From positions 2,170,001-2,234,000 of the forward strand of contig NC_085851.1 in the NCBI RefSeq assembly GCF_020906515.1: a stretch of DNA of 64,000 bases, in the 5' to 3' direction. Below the pieces are notes generated by a model that was not told the DNA's origin, did not search any database, and worked only from the letters and a program-made list of their open reading frames with translations. The translations under genes and the position numbers were made by a program. The DNA comes from Vanrija pseudolonga. Its lineage: Eukaryota; Basidiomycota; Tremellomycetes; Trichosporonales; Trichosporonaceae. Shown piece by piece: positions 36,046 to 47,535 of the stretch (its first letter is position 1; the number at the start of each line of letters is the position of its first letter).

Positions 36046-38992
36046 TTAGAGCTTCGACTTGAGCGAAGCGCCGGGGACAAGAGTGACGGCGGCGTTGGAG
36101 ATGGCAACAGCGTTGCGCTCCCTGACCTTGACGTTGAAGATGACCTTGTTGCCCTCCTTCCACATCTCGGTGACAAGGGTCTCGCCGGGGATGACAACAC
36201 CAGCGAAGCGGACCTTGATGTCCTCGTAGGCGCCGAACGTCTTGAGAACGTGCTTGCCGGCAATACCGAACGAGCAGAGGCCGTGGAGGATGGGCTTGGG
36301 GAAGCCGCCAATCTTGGAGAACGAGGGGTCAATGTGCAGGGGGTTGTAGTCGCCCGACAGACGGTAGAGAGCGGCCTGGTCCTCCGAAGTCTTCTCCTCG
36401 ACAACGGCGTCGGGGGCACGCTTGGGGGGAACGTTGGCAGCGGTCGCGGGGCCACGGTCAGAGCCAGCCTTCTTGCCGCCAAAGCCACCCGAGCCACGGA
36501 GGAAGACGGTGCCCTCGTTGACGAAGATCAGGTCGCCAGTGGCCTTGTCGTGCGTCTCGACGATCGAGGTGACGGCAGCGGCCTTGCCCTTGTCGAGGAC
36601 TTCGCGGAGGCGGACAGTGCTGACGAGGGTGCCCTCGGTAGGGATGGGCGCCTTGATGGCAAGGTACTGCTCGCCGTGAAGCAGAGTAGCAGGGTTGAAG
36701 TTGGGGACAAAGTCAAAGCTGAGACCAGCCTGGGCCTCGAACTGGGGGATGACACCAAAGGTGGGGAGGGCACCAAAGTTGTCGGCGTTCTCGTAGGTCC
36801 AGTCGAGCTCCTTGGCCTTGGCGCCAATGCCGAGGTTGTAGAGGATGACGTCGCGGTTGGTGTAGGTGAACTCGGACTCGGTCTTGGAGTTGCGCTTGGC
36901 CTCCTTGACGACCTCGGGGTCCTCGGGGTCGACGTAGTCCTGCTCGGCATCCTCCTCGACATTGTCAAAGTTGGCCATGATCTGCTGGAACGACTCGGCG
37001 GGCGAGGAGGGGTGGGTCGACCTGTTGTCAAAGGTGGTGATGTCCTTCCAACGGGCGAGAACCTGCTCGGGGGTGGCAATGTGGTTGTTGGGGAAGGTGG
37101 TACCGTAGCTGCGCTCCCAGCGGACCTGGGCAACGTAACCGCCAAACACCTCGTAGAGGCCGGCAGTCTGGTTGTACTTGTCCGAGGTAAGGTAGGCGAC
37201 GACGGGGGCGACAAAGTCGGGCTTGAAGATGGCAACCATCTCCTTGGTCCAGACGGTCTCGGTCATGGCAGTACCAGCACGAGGGGCAATCGAGTTGACA
37301 AGAATGTTCGACTTCTTGCCCTCGACGGCGAGAGCCTTGGTGAAGCCGATGAGGGCAGCCTTGGCAGTGCCGTAGTTGACCTGGCCGTGGGCACCGTAGA
37401 TACCGTTGGGCGACGCAGTGACAATGATACGGCCGTACTTCTGCTCGTGGAAGTAGGGCCAGACGGCCTTGGCGCACTTGTAGGTTCCGCGGAGGTGAAC
37501 AGCGAGAACCTGGTCCCACTGCTGCTGGGTCATGTTGACAAAGGCCTTGTCACGGAGGATACCGGCGTTGGCAACAAGGATGTGGACCTTGCCGAAGGCG
37601 TCAATGGCAGTCTTGACAATGCCCTCGCCGTCCTCGGCGGACGAGACGGCGGCGACGGCCTTGGCACCGAGGGCCTTGACCTCCTCGACAACCTTGTTGG
37701 CGTTCTCAGCGCTGACATCGTTGATGACGACGTTGGCACCGAGCTTGCCGTAGAGGAGAGCGTAGGCACGGCCGAGACCGGCACCGGCACCAGTGATGAT
37801 GACAGTCTGGTCCTTGAACGAGATGGGGGCACCCTGGGGGTTCTTGGGGAGCTTGGGCTGAGCCTCGACGACGGCAAGCATGTCCTGGGCCTCGGCGTCG
37901 GTGGGGTGCTGGGCGTCGGTGAAGTCCTGGACCTCCTTCCAGCGGGCCTCGACGGCCTCGACGGTGAACGAGTCGTCAGTCTTGTAGATGACACCCTTGG
38001 TGCGCTCCCAGCGGACCTCGGAGAAGAAGCCGGCTCCGACCTCGAAGATGCGGCCAGTGACGTCGGGGCCGTTCTTGGAGGTGAGGATACCAACAAGAGG
38101 GGCGATCCACTCGGGCTGGAGAGCCTTGAGGAAGTCGGGGGGCATAACAGTCTCGGTCATGGGCGAGGCGGCAAGGGGAACGATCGTGTTCGACTTGATG
38201 TTGTACTTGACGCCCTCCTTGGCGAGGGTGCGCGAGAAGGCGACAAGGCCCACTGTGTAGTGTCAGATCGACCTTGCGACATCTAGCCATCTGTACTCAC
38301 TCTTAGCAGCCGAGTAGTTGACCTGGCCACCGTTGCCGTAGAGACCAGCAGGCGAGGCGGTGTTGATGACACGGCCAAACTTCTGGGCACGGAAGAGGGG
38401 CCAGACGGCCTTGGTGATCGAGAAGGCACCGGTAAGGTGGACAGCGACGATGATGTCAAACTCGGCGTCGGTCATCTTGCGGAACGACTTGTCACGGAGG
38501 ATACCAGCGTTGTTGATGACGACGTGGACGGTGCCGAAGGCCTTGACGGCCTGGTCGACGACGAGCTGGCCCTCGGTGACCGATCCGACAGCGGGGACGG
38601 CCTGGCCACCAGCTGAGAAGCAGGTCAGCCCATGCACGTGTCGCGGCGTGTTGTGGTCGCCGCTCGGTGTGGGAACCGAGCCCTCTTCAACTCACCCTTG
38701 ACGATCTCGTCAACGACCTTCTGGGCAGGGGCGAGAGCGACATCGTTGACGACGACCTTGGCACCGCGCGAGCCGAAGAAGTGCGAGTAACTGTGGGATG
38801 CACGGGGAGGGTGTGAAAGAGGCGTTGAATAGACGTTTGTTATCCGGGGTTGCGAGGACACGATCGTCAGCTCCATCGCACATTTGCCACAAAGCGGGGA
38901 TCATCCCGAAGTACTCACGCCCTGCCAATACCACCACCGGCACCGGTGATGAGGACGACGAGGTCCTTGAAGTCGAGGGGAGCAGCGGCCAT
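36046..38992 (-). CDS. FOX2: Peroxisomal multifunctional enzyme type 2 (Fox2)
   Basis: Exons 38992-38919, 38790-38696, 38612-38301 and 38252-36046 give 895 aa; yeast Fox2 has 900. Two short-chain dehydrogenase units come first, each with TGAGxGxGR, NAGILRDK and a catalytic YSAAK or YGTAK. The hydratase-2 domain follows, with YRLSGDYNPLHIDP (catalytic Asp/His) and ILHGLCSFG. It ends in SKL, a perfect type-1 peroxisomal signal. The enzyme hydrates trans-2-enoyl-CoA and oxidises the (3R)-hydroxyacyl-CoA in beta-oxidation. All catalytic residues are present. PMP47-like and PEX11 genes lie downstream in the same window. Confidence 0.97.
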
Positions 38993-39608
38993 GGTGTAGA
39001 CTATACTATTTGTGTGTGTAGGCAAGATAAAAAGTTGGGTACTGCTACAGGAAGTGACGACGTGGAGTGCGACGCGTCAATGGGGGAAACAGCCAGATGG
39101 AGATGTCTCTGGGGTCTGGACCAGATGAGAGTGGGGGCTGGACTGAGATGGAGAGAGTGAGTGAGAGAGAGAGAGTAAGAGATGAGAGGAGCGAAGAAAA
39201 GGTTGCGATGGCGACAAGGTGGTGTGGGTTTAGTTCTTTGCCGGGAAATGCGGCCACGAGCACCAAGACCGGTTAAGCTGGCAGCGAGTGCAGCGCGGCG
39301 CGGCGTGGCGCATCCCACCACGGTGACTACAGCGGGGCGGCGTCCCACAGCCAGCCAGCCTACAAGCACGACGCGAGGTTAGCCACCTTGCCCTTGGCCG
39401 GCCATCAGGTAGCCGGGCGGGTTGCACCAGCCAGTCCACCGCAGCGCCAATGACGTGGCTGGCTCCTGGCTCCAGGGACCACGCACCGTCCATGCCTAAT
39501 GCCTAATGAAATATCAACGGCCGCCCAATAGTATCAGAGTATGCAAATATATGCTTTGTGTCGGCGCCCGCTGTCAAACGGCGCCCAGTGACAGACAGAG
39601 AGTCATGT
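38993..39608. other. Intergenic, 616 nt
   Basis: This is the promoter of FOX2 and the 3' flank of PLP2. It contains a GAGAGAGTGAGTGAGAGAGAG stretch near 39150-39180 in the FOX2 leader. No gene seen. Confidence 0.45.
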
Positions 39609-40641
39609 TTACAAGTCAAAGTCTGAATCGTCGTCGCTGTCCTGCCCGCGCCTGGCGGCACGGCCACCTCCACTCGCCGTGCCCAACCCTCCACCCGACC
39701 TGATGCCTCCACTGCGAGCATTGACAGTGCCCACATCGCCGCCGTCCGAGTCGAGGTCCGAGTCGTCTGAATCGTTGGCACGGGCCGCTGACCGCAGCGC
39801 CGCCGACGGCTTGTCAATCGCAGTGTAACGGATGAGGAGGGCCTCGAGTTCTGGCGGGTCAGCAGGCTATTCCAATCAAGCTACCCACCCCGCACGGTCG
39901 TCTTGAGGCCATTCATGCCAGCGCCCGCGATGAGGTTGCCGACCATGTCGCCGTTGCGGTAGATCAGCAGCGTGGGGACGTTCTTGTCGGGGTAGTTGGG
40001 GATGCACATGGTCGCGGGGATGGAGAGGAACTTGGTCTCGGGGTGAGCGGCTGCCAGCTGGGCGAGGAGCGGGCGAAGGTGCTGCGAGAGGGGTATTCTG
40101 AGAGTGTCAGCGCGGTTCAAAGCCACCGTCACTTACGAGTCCTTGAACAGGAAGACGACGACACCGGTGCCCTTCAGCTTGCGCGCGCGGAGGAGGGCGG
40201 GCTTGTTGTCTTCCTCGTCGTCGCTCCCCGGTGCGGGCTCCTCTGGCTCGACCTTGCCGTCGGCATTGAGCTTGGAGCCCTCGGTGACCTCGCGCACAAA
40301 GTCCTCGCGCGCGAGCGGCTCGAGGCTGCCGAAGCGCCCGCGCTTCTCCTCGGCCCGCATCTCGGCGATCCGTCTCCGGCGGTAGTCTTCAAACATGCGC
40401 TCGTCGTCCGAGTCAATGTTGTCCGCTTCCAGAAGGTTTCCCAGCTGGTCGGCGTCGGCCGTCGACGCGATCGCGCGCACCGCATCGGCATGCGTGATGT
40501 GCGGGATGTCGGGGGACGGTGGGCGCGAGGGAGGCTTGGGCGGCAGGATGCCGTGCGCGCGCAGCGCGTCGTTGCTGTTTTGTCAGCTGGCTTTAGGAGT
40601 CAATTAGCTCACAACTCGCTGTCCTCGTTTGGGTTGACCAT
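39609..40641 (-). CDS. PLP2: Phosducin-like protein (Plp2 type)
   Basis: Exons 40641-40613, 40574-40137, 40097-39889 and 39850-39609 give 305 aa. The N-terminus EDSEFNDALRAHGILPPKPP matches the PLP2/PhLP2 signature. A helical acidic region follows (DSDDERMFEDYRRRRIAEM), then a thioredoxin-like fold (GVVVFLFKDS, TKFLSIPATMCIPNYPDKN, VPTLLIYRNGDMVGNLIAG). The tail has two DSDD clusters, likely CK2 sites. The family helps the CCT chaperonin fold actin, tubulin and cell-cycle proteins and is essential in yeast. The three introns are 38, 39 and 38 nt. Confidence 0.93.
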
Positions 40642-40922
40642 GGCTGTGGGTGTGGGCAGTGTCTAGATGTCTAGAGTGATGTCGTTGTCATCGTCGTTGT
40701 CGTCGTTGGTGTCGCTGCCGTCAACATTACACCTCCACGTCCAGATGCCGACTATTTGCTCCCGCCTAAGCGTGGGGACCCCGCATTGAGTCGGATCGCG
40801 TGCGATGGTAGATTCTAGGCAATTGTGCAGTGCGATGGCACGAGCAGTGGTCACAATAACAGCAGCGTCTATAAGGTTGTGTCTGCTGCCCACGAGTCGA
40901 GTCGTACCTCCACGTCCACACC
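40642..40922. promoter_or_regulatory. Divergent promoter of PLP2 and the SET gene
   Basis: 281 nt separate the two start codons. No element stands out except a GTCGTTGTC-type short repeat near 40680-40710 in the PLP2 leader. Confidence 0.45.
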
Positions 40923-42644
40923 ATGGTAGACACGACGGGAGACAAGGCGCTGGCCGCACTGCTCGACTGGCTCAACTCGTTTCCAGGCTTCCACAACAAG
41001 GGTGTACTCAAGTTTGCCAACCGTTAGTGTTGTGTGTGTGTGCGGGGCGCGTCGGGGCGTCGCGTTGGGGCGTGCGTCGGGATGCCGGGTGACGTTGGGG
41101 CACAGCTGATCATACGTTGCAGATGGTGGACGTGGATTGTTCGTCGATCAGGCTGTTCAGGTGGGATCCACAGCCCTCTTCGCCCCCGCCCCACCCACTG
41201 ACGACGCGTAGCCCAGCGAGAACCTCCTAGTCATCCCCGCTGCCTCCCTCCTCAACCCCCTAACGCTGCAAAAGTCGACGCTCAACACGATCCCGGCCGA
41301 GCTCTTCCCCGTGGCCGCGTCGACCTCGTCCCCACCGCGGCGCTCGTCAAACGGCACGCCGCGGCTCACGACCACCCAGCTCCTCACGCTGCACAATGCG
41401 CTCACGCGCGACCCGAAGCAGCGGCACAAGTCGGAGTGGCAGGTGTTCATGGACTCGCTGCCCGGCTTCAGGCCGTGGCACCCCCTCACGTGGGTTATCC
41501 CCAGCAGCGACGACGACGAGCAGGACGAGTGGTGGATACAGCTGTATGAGACCCTCAGCGAGAGCGTCAAGATCAAGATTGCAGAGGTCAAGAAGCGGTA
41601 TGAGGACGACCGGGTGGTGGTGCGCAATGTTTTGGTATGTCGAGTGCGAGGGGCAGCCGCACTGACGTGATAAGGCGAATGAGGAACCGTTCAGGTCGCA
41701 GGGAATCGACAAGGAGTTGTCAGACGAGGTGATCTTGTGGGCGTGGCTGAACGGTGAGTGGGGGGTCGAGGAGCCGTTAGTCCACGCCCGCTTACACCAC
41801 AGTCAACACGCGTACCGTGTCCATGCCACTGGGCCTCGCCGAGCCCATCGACGCCAAGTGGCCCGTCAACAACCACTCGTTCATTCCCCTGCTGGATATG
41901 ATCAACCATTCTTCGCTGAGCAGCGTCGTCTGCCCCAAGCCTGAACCCCTACCCTCATCTTCAGTATCCAAGCGCGTGATCAAGACGGCCCGCGGACCAG
42001 GAAGACAGCTCAACGCGCACCTCATCCCTGGCAAGATTGACCAGGCAGTGTTCGCCCCTCTGCGTGGCTTGGAAGCAGGCGAGGAAGTAATGTTCATGTA
42101 CGGCCCGCACTCCAACGCCCTCCTGTTTGCCGAGTATGGTTTCACAGAAGTCGACGACACGAGCGACCCCCTGCAGTGGCCCAACGGCGACATTGACGTC
42201 TCGCCGTGGGTGTACAAGCTGTGGGAGGACGGAGGGGGCACCGACGAGAAACGCGACGTGCTCGACGACGCCGGGCTGTGGGGGCACAACAAGCTTCTGT
42301 CCAACAGCGGCGAGCCGCAGCCGAGCATCGGGCTCATGTCGACGCTGTGTGTGCTGTACTCGTCGCTCGAGAGCAACATTACAGTCGACACGCTGCGCAC
42401 GCGCACCTTTTCCCGCACGACCAAGATGGCCGCACGGCGCGCCCTCGCGCGGATCTGCGAGGCCGTGTTGTCTGACGCTGCCGACGTGCGTGAGGATCTC
42501 GAAGAGATTGCCCCGCTCGCGGGCGACGACGCGGCCAAGCGCCAGGCAGTGCGGACATCCCGCGCGCTCCTCCGCGAAGAAGAGCACATTGCCAAGGGCG
42601 TGCTCGAGCTCGTCGAGAAGGGCGGGTCTATCCCGAGTTTCTAG
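40923..42644 (+). CDS. SET-domain methyltransferase (SETD3/RKM-like)
   Basis: Exons 40923-41022, 41123-41160, 41212-41634, 41675-41753 and 41803-42644 give 493 aa. Visible: LLDWLNSFPGFHNKGVLKF, the SET start GGRGLFVDQAVQPSENLLVIP, a long inserted region, the core HSFIPLLDMINHSS (Asn-His pair), EEVMFMYGPHSNALLFAEYGF with the catalytic Tyr region, and a helical Rubisco-LSMT-like C-domain. The target is likely a non-histone lysine (or, as in SETD3, a histidine). It is unlike the SET protein at 22632 outside the core, so the two are not recent duplicates. Confidence 0.9.
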
Positions 42645-43138
42645 AGCGGCGACTAGCGTTTCCGCCTGTCGGCAGCAGCTCGCCTTGCCGCATCACGAGC
42701 GTCTGGCGCGTCACGGCGCGCCGCAGCTCGGCCCTAGACCCATGTATCGGCCGTAGTGTAGAACCAAGTGTAGTCGTACATAGTATACATAACCCAGAAA
42801 CCAACCACATGTCACGCAGCAGCAGCAGCAGTATGCATTCACCGTACGTAGGCTCGGCATCCACGGGATGTGACAAAGGCAGACTTGTCGGCATTGTCGC
42901 GTCGTCGCGTCGTTCGTTGTTATTAAGTAACAGCCGTGACAAAGGCAAGTCATGCCATGCATCGGTTGTCGCAGCCAGCGCCGCGGCCGGACAAGTCCGG
43001 CAATCGGCTCTGCGCCCCCGGCACGGTGGTGCACGGACCCAGGCCCTGGACCGCCACACCCGGCAACTCTAGTCCGCCCCAGCACCAACATCTCCATCTT
43101 GCCACTTCTCACTCTCTCAACCACATTTCCACACAACA
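42645..43138. other. Intergenic, 494 nt
   Basis: No gene seen. It holds the terminator of the SET gene and the promoter of the carrier gene. Confidence 0.45.
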
Positions 43139-44433
43139 ATGTCCATCTCCGACTCGGCTATCCATGCGCTCGCCGGCGCCGTCGGCGGCAGCGTCTCCAT
43201 GGCGCTTACGTACCCGCTCGTGAACCTCTCCACCCGCGCCGCCGTCACCACCAAGAAGGAGGATCTCTCCATCGGTCAAGCCCTCGTCAAGACCGTCAAG
43301 GAGCAAGGCATCGGGGGGCTCTACAGCGGTCTGGGAAGCTCTCTATTTGGGATCAGCTTGACCAACGCAGTCTATTACGCGCGTTTCTTGTTGTTCTGGC
43401 TTTTCTGGACGTTGTTCTGACGCTCGCAGGCCGCGTACGAGGAGACCCGCGCGTGGCTCATCAAGCGCCGCACCGGCCCTTCGGCCAACAGCGCGCTCAC
43501 AACGGGCGAGGGCATCGTCGCTGGCCTCATTGCAGGTATGTGGGGCGTTTGGGGTCGCTGCATGGCCGTGTTGGGGCCATAGCGAGTGATTTATGGCGGT
43601 TGAGGCGGTTGTGGAGGGAGGTGTGGTGTGTTGGTGCCACACACGGCGCATGTGCCATTTCCCAGCTTACACTCCCAGGTTCGTTCTGCACGATCGTCAC
43701 CAACCCCATCTGGACGGTCCAGGCGTACCAGTCCACTCGTGCCGTCGCTTCCGCCGACGGTGAGAAGAAGTCGGGCCCCTCGGCTGTCGAGTCGTTCAAG
43801 GCCATCATCAAGGCGGATGGCGTCAAGGGCCTGTGGCGCGGTATCGGCCCCGCCCTCATCCTTGTGATCAACCCCGTGATCCAGGTGAGTAAAATCATTC
43901 AATAGGGACGTCGCTAACCATTGCAGTACACCACGTTCGAGCGCATGGTGTCCGCACTCCTCACTTGGCGCGCGAAGCGCGCCCCTGCCGGATCCAAGTC
44001 GGGTCCCCTGGGCCGCTCGGCGCTTACCGACTGGGACCTGTTCGTCCTCGGTGCGCTCTCCAAGCTCATCGCCACGGGTAGCTCGTACCCTATCGTGAGT
44101 AGCGAGCGCGTAGCTGAGTGTATATACTGACTGGCCTCCCCCAGCTCGTGGTCAAGTCGCGTCTCCAGGCCGCGACCCACAAGTACTCGTCGTCGCTCAA
44201 GGCGATCGTCCAGATCCTCAAGACCGAGGGTATCTCTGGTGAGTGCCGACACAGCGCTTTGATCAGCAGCAACCTGACACACCATCGCAGGCCTCTACGC
44301 CGGTCTCGGCCCCAAGCTCCTCCAGTCGGCGCTTACCGCCGCGTTCCTCTTCGTGGCCCAGCGCCGCATCTACGAGGCGGTCAAGTCCTTCGTCAACGCC
44401 GCCGCCTCGAAGCGCGCGGCCGTTCGTGCTTAA
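43139..44433 (+). CDS. Peroxisomal carrier of the PMP47/SLC25A17 type
   Basis: Six exons (43139-43378, 43430-43535, 43679-43884, 43927-44094, 44145-44238, 44291-44433) give 318 aa with three mitochondrial-carrier repeats. The repeat signatures are those of the peroxisomal branch: YPLVNLSTRAAV, NPIWTVQAYQST and YPILVVKSRLQA. Each is followed by a GLYxGLG or GLWRGIG motif. Relatives import ATP, CoA or NAD into peroxisomes for fatty-acid activation. To keep the frame, intron 1 (43379-43429) must use a GC donor instead of GT. The peroxisomal FOX2 and PEX11 genes flank it at a distance. Confidence 0.9.
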
Positions 44434-44987
44434 TCTGACGGCAGCAGAGTAGTTGTAGCAGCAGAGGCCATGCGGGCTGGGAAAACAAAACCAATAGCAC
44501 GGGATGCGGAATCATGAGAAGTTATGGCGGGGGTACGGAAGGGCAGCTGGCGTCGAGGCGAATTCGAGGCAGTGAGCGAGGTGAGGGGCAGACAAGCGCC
44601 TGTCGACACTCGCGCTGCCAGTGGTGCGCCAGTGTCACGCTGCCAGTGTTATGTTGTGCCAGGAACTAATCATCAGCTGACACCTCGGGAGTGCCGAGCA
44701 TGTGCCGAGGGGAGGCCACTGACATGAGACACGCCGCCACTTCACGCCTCTTTCGCCAGGAGGCGGCGGCGGCTTCTGACAACGTGGGCTCGCCAACGGC
44801 AACTTCGTCGACCAGCCCAGCAAACCATGTGAGTAGCCAAGCCGTCGCCACCGCATGTCATATCCATGTGCATGATGTGGTGTAGCCAAGCCTAATGCGT
44901 ACAACCTGGTATACAAGTACAATCGTGGTGGTCTAGATGCGTTCAGCAGTGCAGATGCTCCGAACTCATTGTGCAGTTCCGTTACGC
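44434..44987. other. Intergenic, convergent, 554 nt
   Basis: Nothing supported is seen here besides the 3' ends of the two converging genes. Confidence 0.4.
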
Positions 44988-46118
44988 TCAGAACTCGAAC
45001 GGCGCCTCGTTGTCGCCGAGGACGGGGCTCGTGTGGATCTTGATCGCGTCCTCGACGAGGCGCCAGAAGCCGTCGCGCGAGTCGTCAACGGCCGAGAACA
45101 CCTCCTTGGCGGCCTCGACGCGCGCCGTCAGCACGGCGGTGCGCGCGTCGGCAAAGTACGCGTCGGTCGTCGCGCCGTTGCCCCAGCTCGGGCGCTCGTT
45201 GACCCCGCGGCAGATGCGCAGCCAGTCAAAGCCTGCCGCCTCGGCGTCCGTGTCAGCCGCGAAGGCGGACCACGCGCGCATGAGGATGTTGCGGACTTTG
45301 GCGCGGATCTTCTGCTCGAGCACGCCGGGCGGGGAAGGCTCCTTCTCGACGGGGGCGGGGGCGGGGGCCTCGGTCTCGGCAGCCTCGTCGTCCTCTTTCG
45401 CCACGAGACCCTGGAGAAACAGGCTCAGCGTCGCGGCCGTCTCCGGGCCGGCGACGGCAATGTTGGACTTTGCGGGCGTCTGCACCTCGCGCTCGGGCTC
45501 GGCGCCGGCGCCATACTGCGCCCAGTAGTCGTCCTCGTCGTTGTCGCCCGGCAGCTCGGCGCGCTGGCTCGGCGGCGTAAAGCCCGCCCAGTAGTCCTCG
45601 GGCGCCGTGTCGTCGCTGTAGCTCACGTTCTCAATGTGGCTGACCCAGCCGCGGTGGTCGGCGTCGTGCTCGTCGTCGCCGAGAGAAAATTTGGGCTTGG
45701 AGCCGCGGTACGTCCAGCCGCGCTTGGCGTCGTGCTCAAACTGCGTCTCGACGGCGCCGCCGTACCCGTGCTCGGGGGAAATGACACTTCGTGCAAGCAG
45801 CATCTCGCCGTCGAATGTGTACTGTGTTGGATGGAGGGTGAAGCCGCCAGAGAGGGCGTCGAGGGCCGTCGCGAGGGGGTTGGGGTCGAGGGGAGTGCCG
45901 CCGGTGGGGAACGGGGACAGCTGCGCGTCGATGTCGTCTTCCGCTGGTGGGAGGAACGTGAGGCGCTCGATGAAGGAGCGCGCGAGGAGTTCGACTGGGA
46001 GTGGGGGAGCAGGCGGGAGGAGGTGCGAGAGGATTGCGTCGCGGACGTCGTTTGGTAGTGGTGGTGGTGCTTCGAGTGGTGCTGCGCTAGCAGTGGCGAC
46101 ATTGTCTACCCCGTCCAT
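44988..46118 (-). CDS. Uncharacterised acidic protein with DYW motifs
   Basis: A single-exon frame of 376 aa from Met at 46118; an upstream in-frame Met at 46211 would add 31 residues but lies across a TATA-like stretch. The N-terminus is predicted helical (LPNDVRDAILSHLLPP, LLARSFIERLTFLPP). The middle has HRGWVSHIENVSYSDD and two related motifs, EDYWAGFTPP and DDYWAQYGAG, which recur in fungal proteins of unknown role. The C-terminal half is helical (QKIRAKVRNILMRAWSAF, RVEAAKEVFSAVDDSRDGFW). No signal peptide or membrane segment is visible. Codon use and GC-rich third positions support a real gene. I can name no function. Confidence 0.78.
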   Translation of the reverse strand: MDGVDNVATASAAPLEAPPPLPNDVRDAILSHLLPPAPPLPVELLARSFIERLTFLPPAEDDIDAQLSPFPTGGTPLDPNPLATALDALSGGFTLHPTQYTFDGEMLLARSVISPEHGYGGAVETQFEHDAKRGWTYRGSKPKFSLGDDEHDADHRGWVSHIENVSYSDDTAPEDYWAGFTPPSQRAELPGDNDEDDYWAQYGAGAEPEREVQTPAKSNIAVAGPETAATLSLFLQGLVAKEDDEAAETEAPAPAPVEKEPSPPGVLEQKIRAKVRNILMRAWSAFAADTDAEAAGFDWLRICRGVNERPSWGNGATTDAYFADARTAVLTARVEAAKEVFSAVDDSRDGFWRLVEDAIKIHTSPVLGDNEAPFEF

Positions 46119-46906
46119 GGTCGTGTTTGATATATGTATAGAGAAGGCGCAGGCAGCGTTGCGCCGTGTCAAGTGAGCAAGTGCTGCTGCTGTAGTGTGT
46201 GCATGTGCCAAGTCGCCTGGCCAGCGTCAGTCTCCAGGCGAAACTTGGCTCCGACCCCACTTCGGTAGGTCATAGCCGGCGGGATCGTAGTGGGGGCGGC
46301 GAAATGGCCGTCGCAATTGACCCGCCGTTTTCCGAGATGCGCGTTCCGACAGAGCAACAAGGCATGCGGGGCACGACGGCGCTCCTCGGGGCGGATGGGT
46401 GTGCATGGTGCGTACGTGCGTGCGCTCTCCAATCACGCGCGACGTATTGATGCATGGGACAGACGGGGGTGCTACGGACGGTAACTCGCGGCGGCGAGGA
46501 ATGCGGGGTAGGCGGTTGTTGGGCGCCCATGTGGACGACGCTAGCCTGTCGGCGTACTCGGCGGACTGACAGTTGGCAGGATGTACACCCACCGTAGCAC
46601 TGGAGATCCTGGCACCGGAGGGGAACAACACAGCCCACACCCCACGGCCGCCCACAGCCTGACTGTGCACGTGGAGCCTGCAGCATGCGCCGACGCCGTC
46701 GCCGAGCCTTCGAGCGGAGCTCTCCGTCTTGGCTTGCGTGCTTCGGCGTAGGCACGGCGTGGGAGGAAGGACAGGTGGAAACCACCTGTCGCCGAAGCCA
46801 GGTTGACACGGCGCGGTCATACAGGCACAAGGAAGACGGCGCTAACCTTGGCGCACACTGGCGCTGCTTCCTTCCCCTCGCACCACCAGAACCCGCTCGC
46901 GCGGCG
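46119..46906. other. Intergenic, 788 nt
   Basis: This is the upstream region of the gene ending at 46118, with TATACATATAT about 15-25 nt before its start. Short open frames here lack coding character. Confidence 0.45.
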
Positions 46907-47535
46907 CTACCAATCCGCCTTGCGATTCGCCTTCTTGTTCTTCATCTTCTCCTTGGCCATCCTCCGACGCCGCTGGTCGGCCTCAACGTGCCCCTGGACG
47001 CGCTCCTTCTGCTCCTCGCTCGTCTCGCCGACAATCATGCCGCGGGTCGTGTCGACAATGGACGCGTGCAGGATCTCGAGCGCCCTGGCGAGGTTGTCGG
47101 GCGCCTTGCGCGAGTTTTGCGACGAGATGAGGAGGCTCGGAGGGTGGTAGTGGGGCTGAGAGTAAGCTTCGGCCGGCTACACACTCGCCCACTCACAGTC
47201 TTCCTCAGCGCGGCGGCGACAAACGGCGGCAGCCACACGCCGCTAGCCGCGTTCACGTCGCACCGGACCACGGCTTTGGAGTTGGTCTTGTTGACGTGCT
47301 GGCCGCCGGGGCCGCTCGAGCGCGCATACGTCACGGCGTACCCGTCCTTCGGGAGGTCGTCGAGCGTGAAGCCGTCGATCCAGTCGCGCGTGAGGTTGTG
47401 GTCTGCCTGCTGGGCCAGCTGGGACAGGGCGAGGAGTCGGGCGGGCGCGCGGCCGGCTACGACCGACGAGGTCGACAAGAGCCGCTGCGCGCAGGGGCCA
47501 TGTCGCAGCATGCGCTGCAGTACCGGGCGCTCCAT
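46907..47535 (-). CDS. Mitochondrial ICT1/Pth4-type peptidyl-tRNA hydrolase
   Basis: Exons 47535-47197 and 47155-46907 give 195 aa. A basic presequence (MERPVLQRMLRHGPCAQRLL) precedes the release-factor domain with the catalytic GGQ in YARSSGPGGQHVNKTNSK. The C-terminus is strongly basic (RRRMAKEKMKNKKANRKADW), as in ICT1/ArfB, whose tail enters the empty mRNA channel of stalled ribosomes. It rescues stalled mitochondrial ribosomes by releasing the nascent chain. It lacks the codon-recognition domains of a full release factor, as the family does. It is divergent from the bZIP gene. Confidence 0.93.

Noticed and set aside
36250-38286. 678-codon open frame on the plus strand
   Set aside because: It mirrors FOX2; its Gly/Leu/Val-rich translation is the reverse reading of a codon-biased gene.
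44937-46058. 373-codon open frame on the plus strand
   Set aside because: It overlaps the acidic DYW protein gene in antisense and shows Arg/Val/Gly-rich composition without motifs. The minus-strand frame has better coding character.
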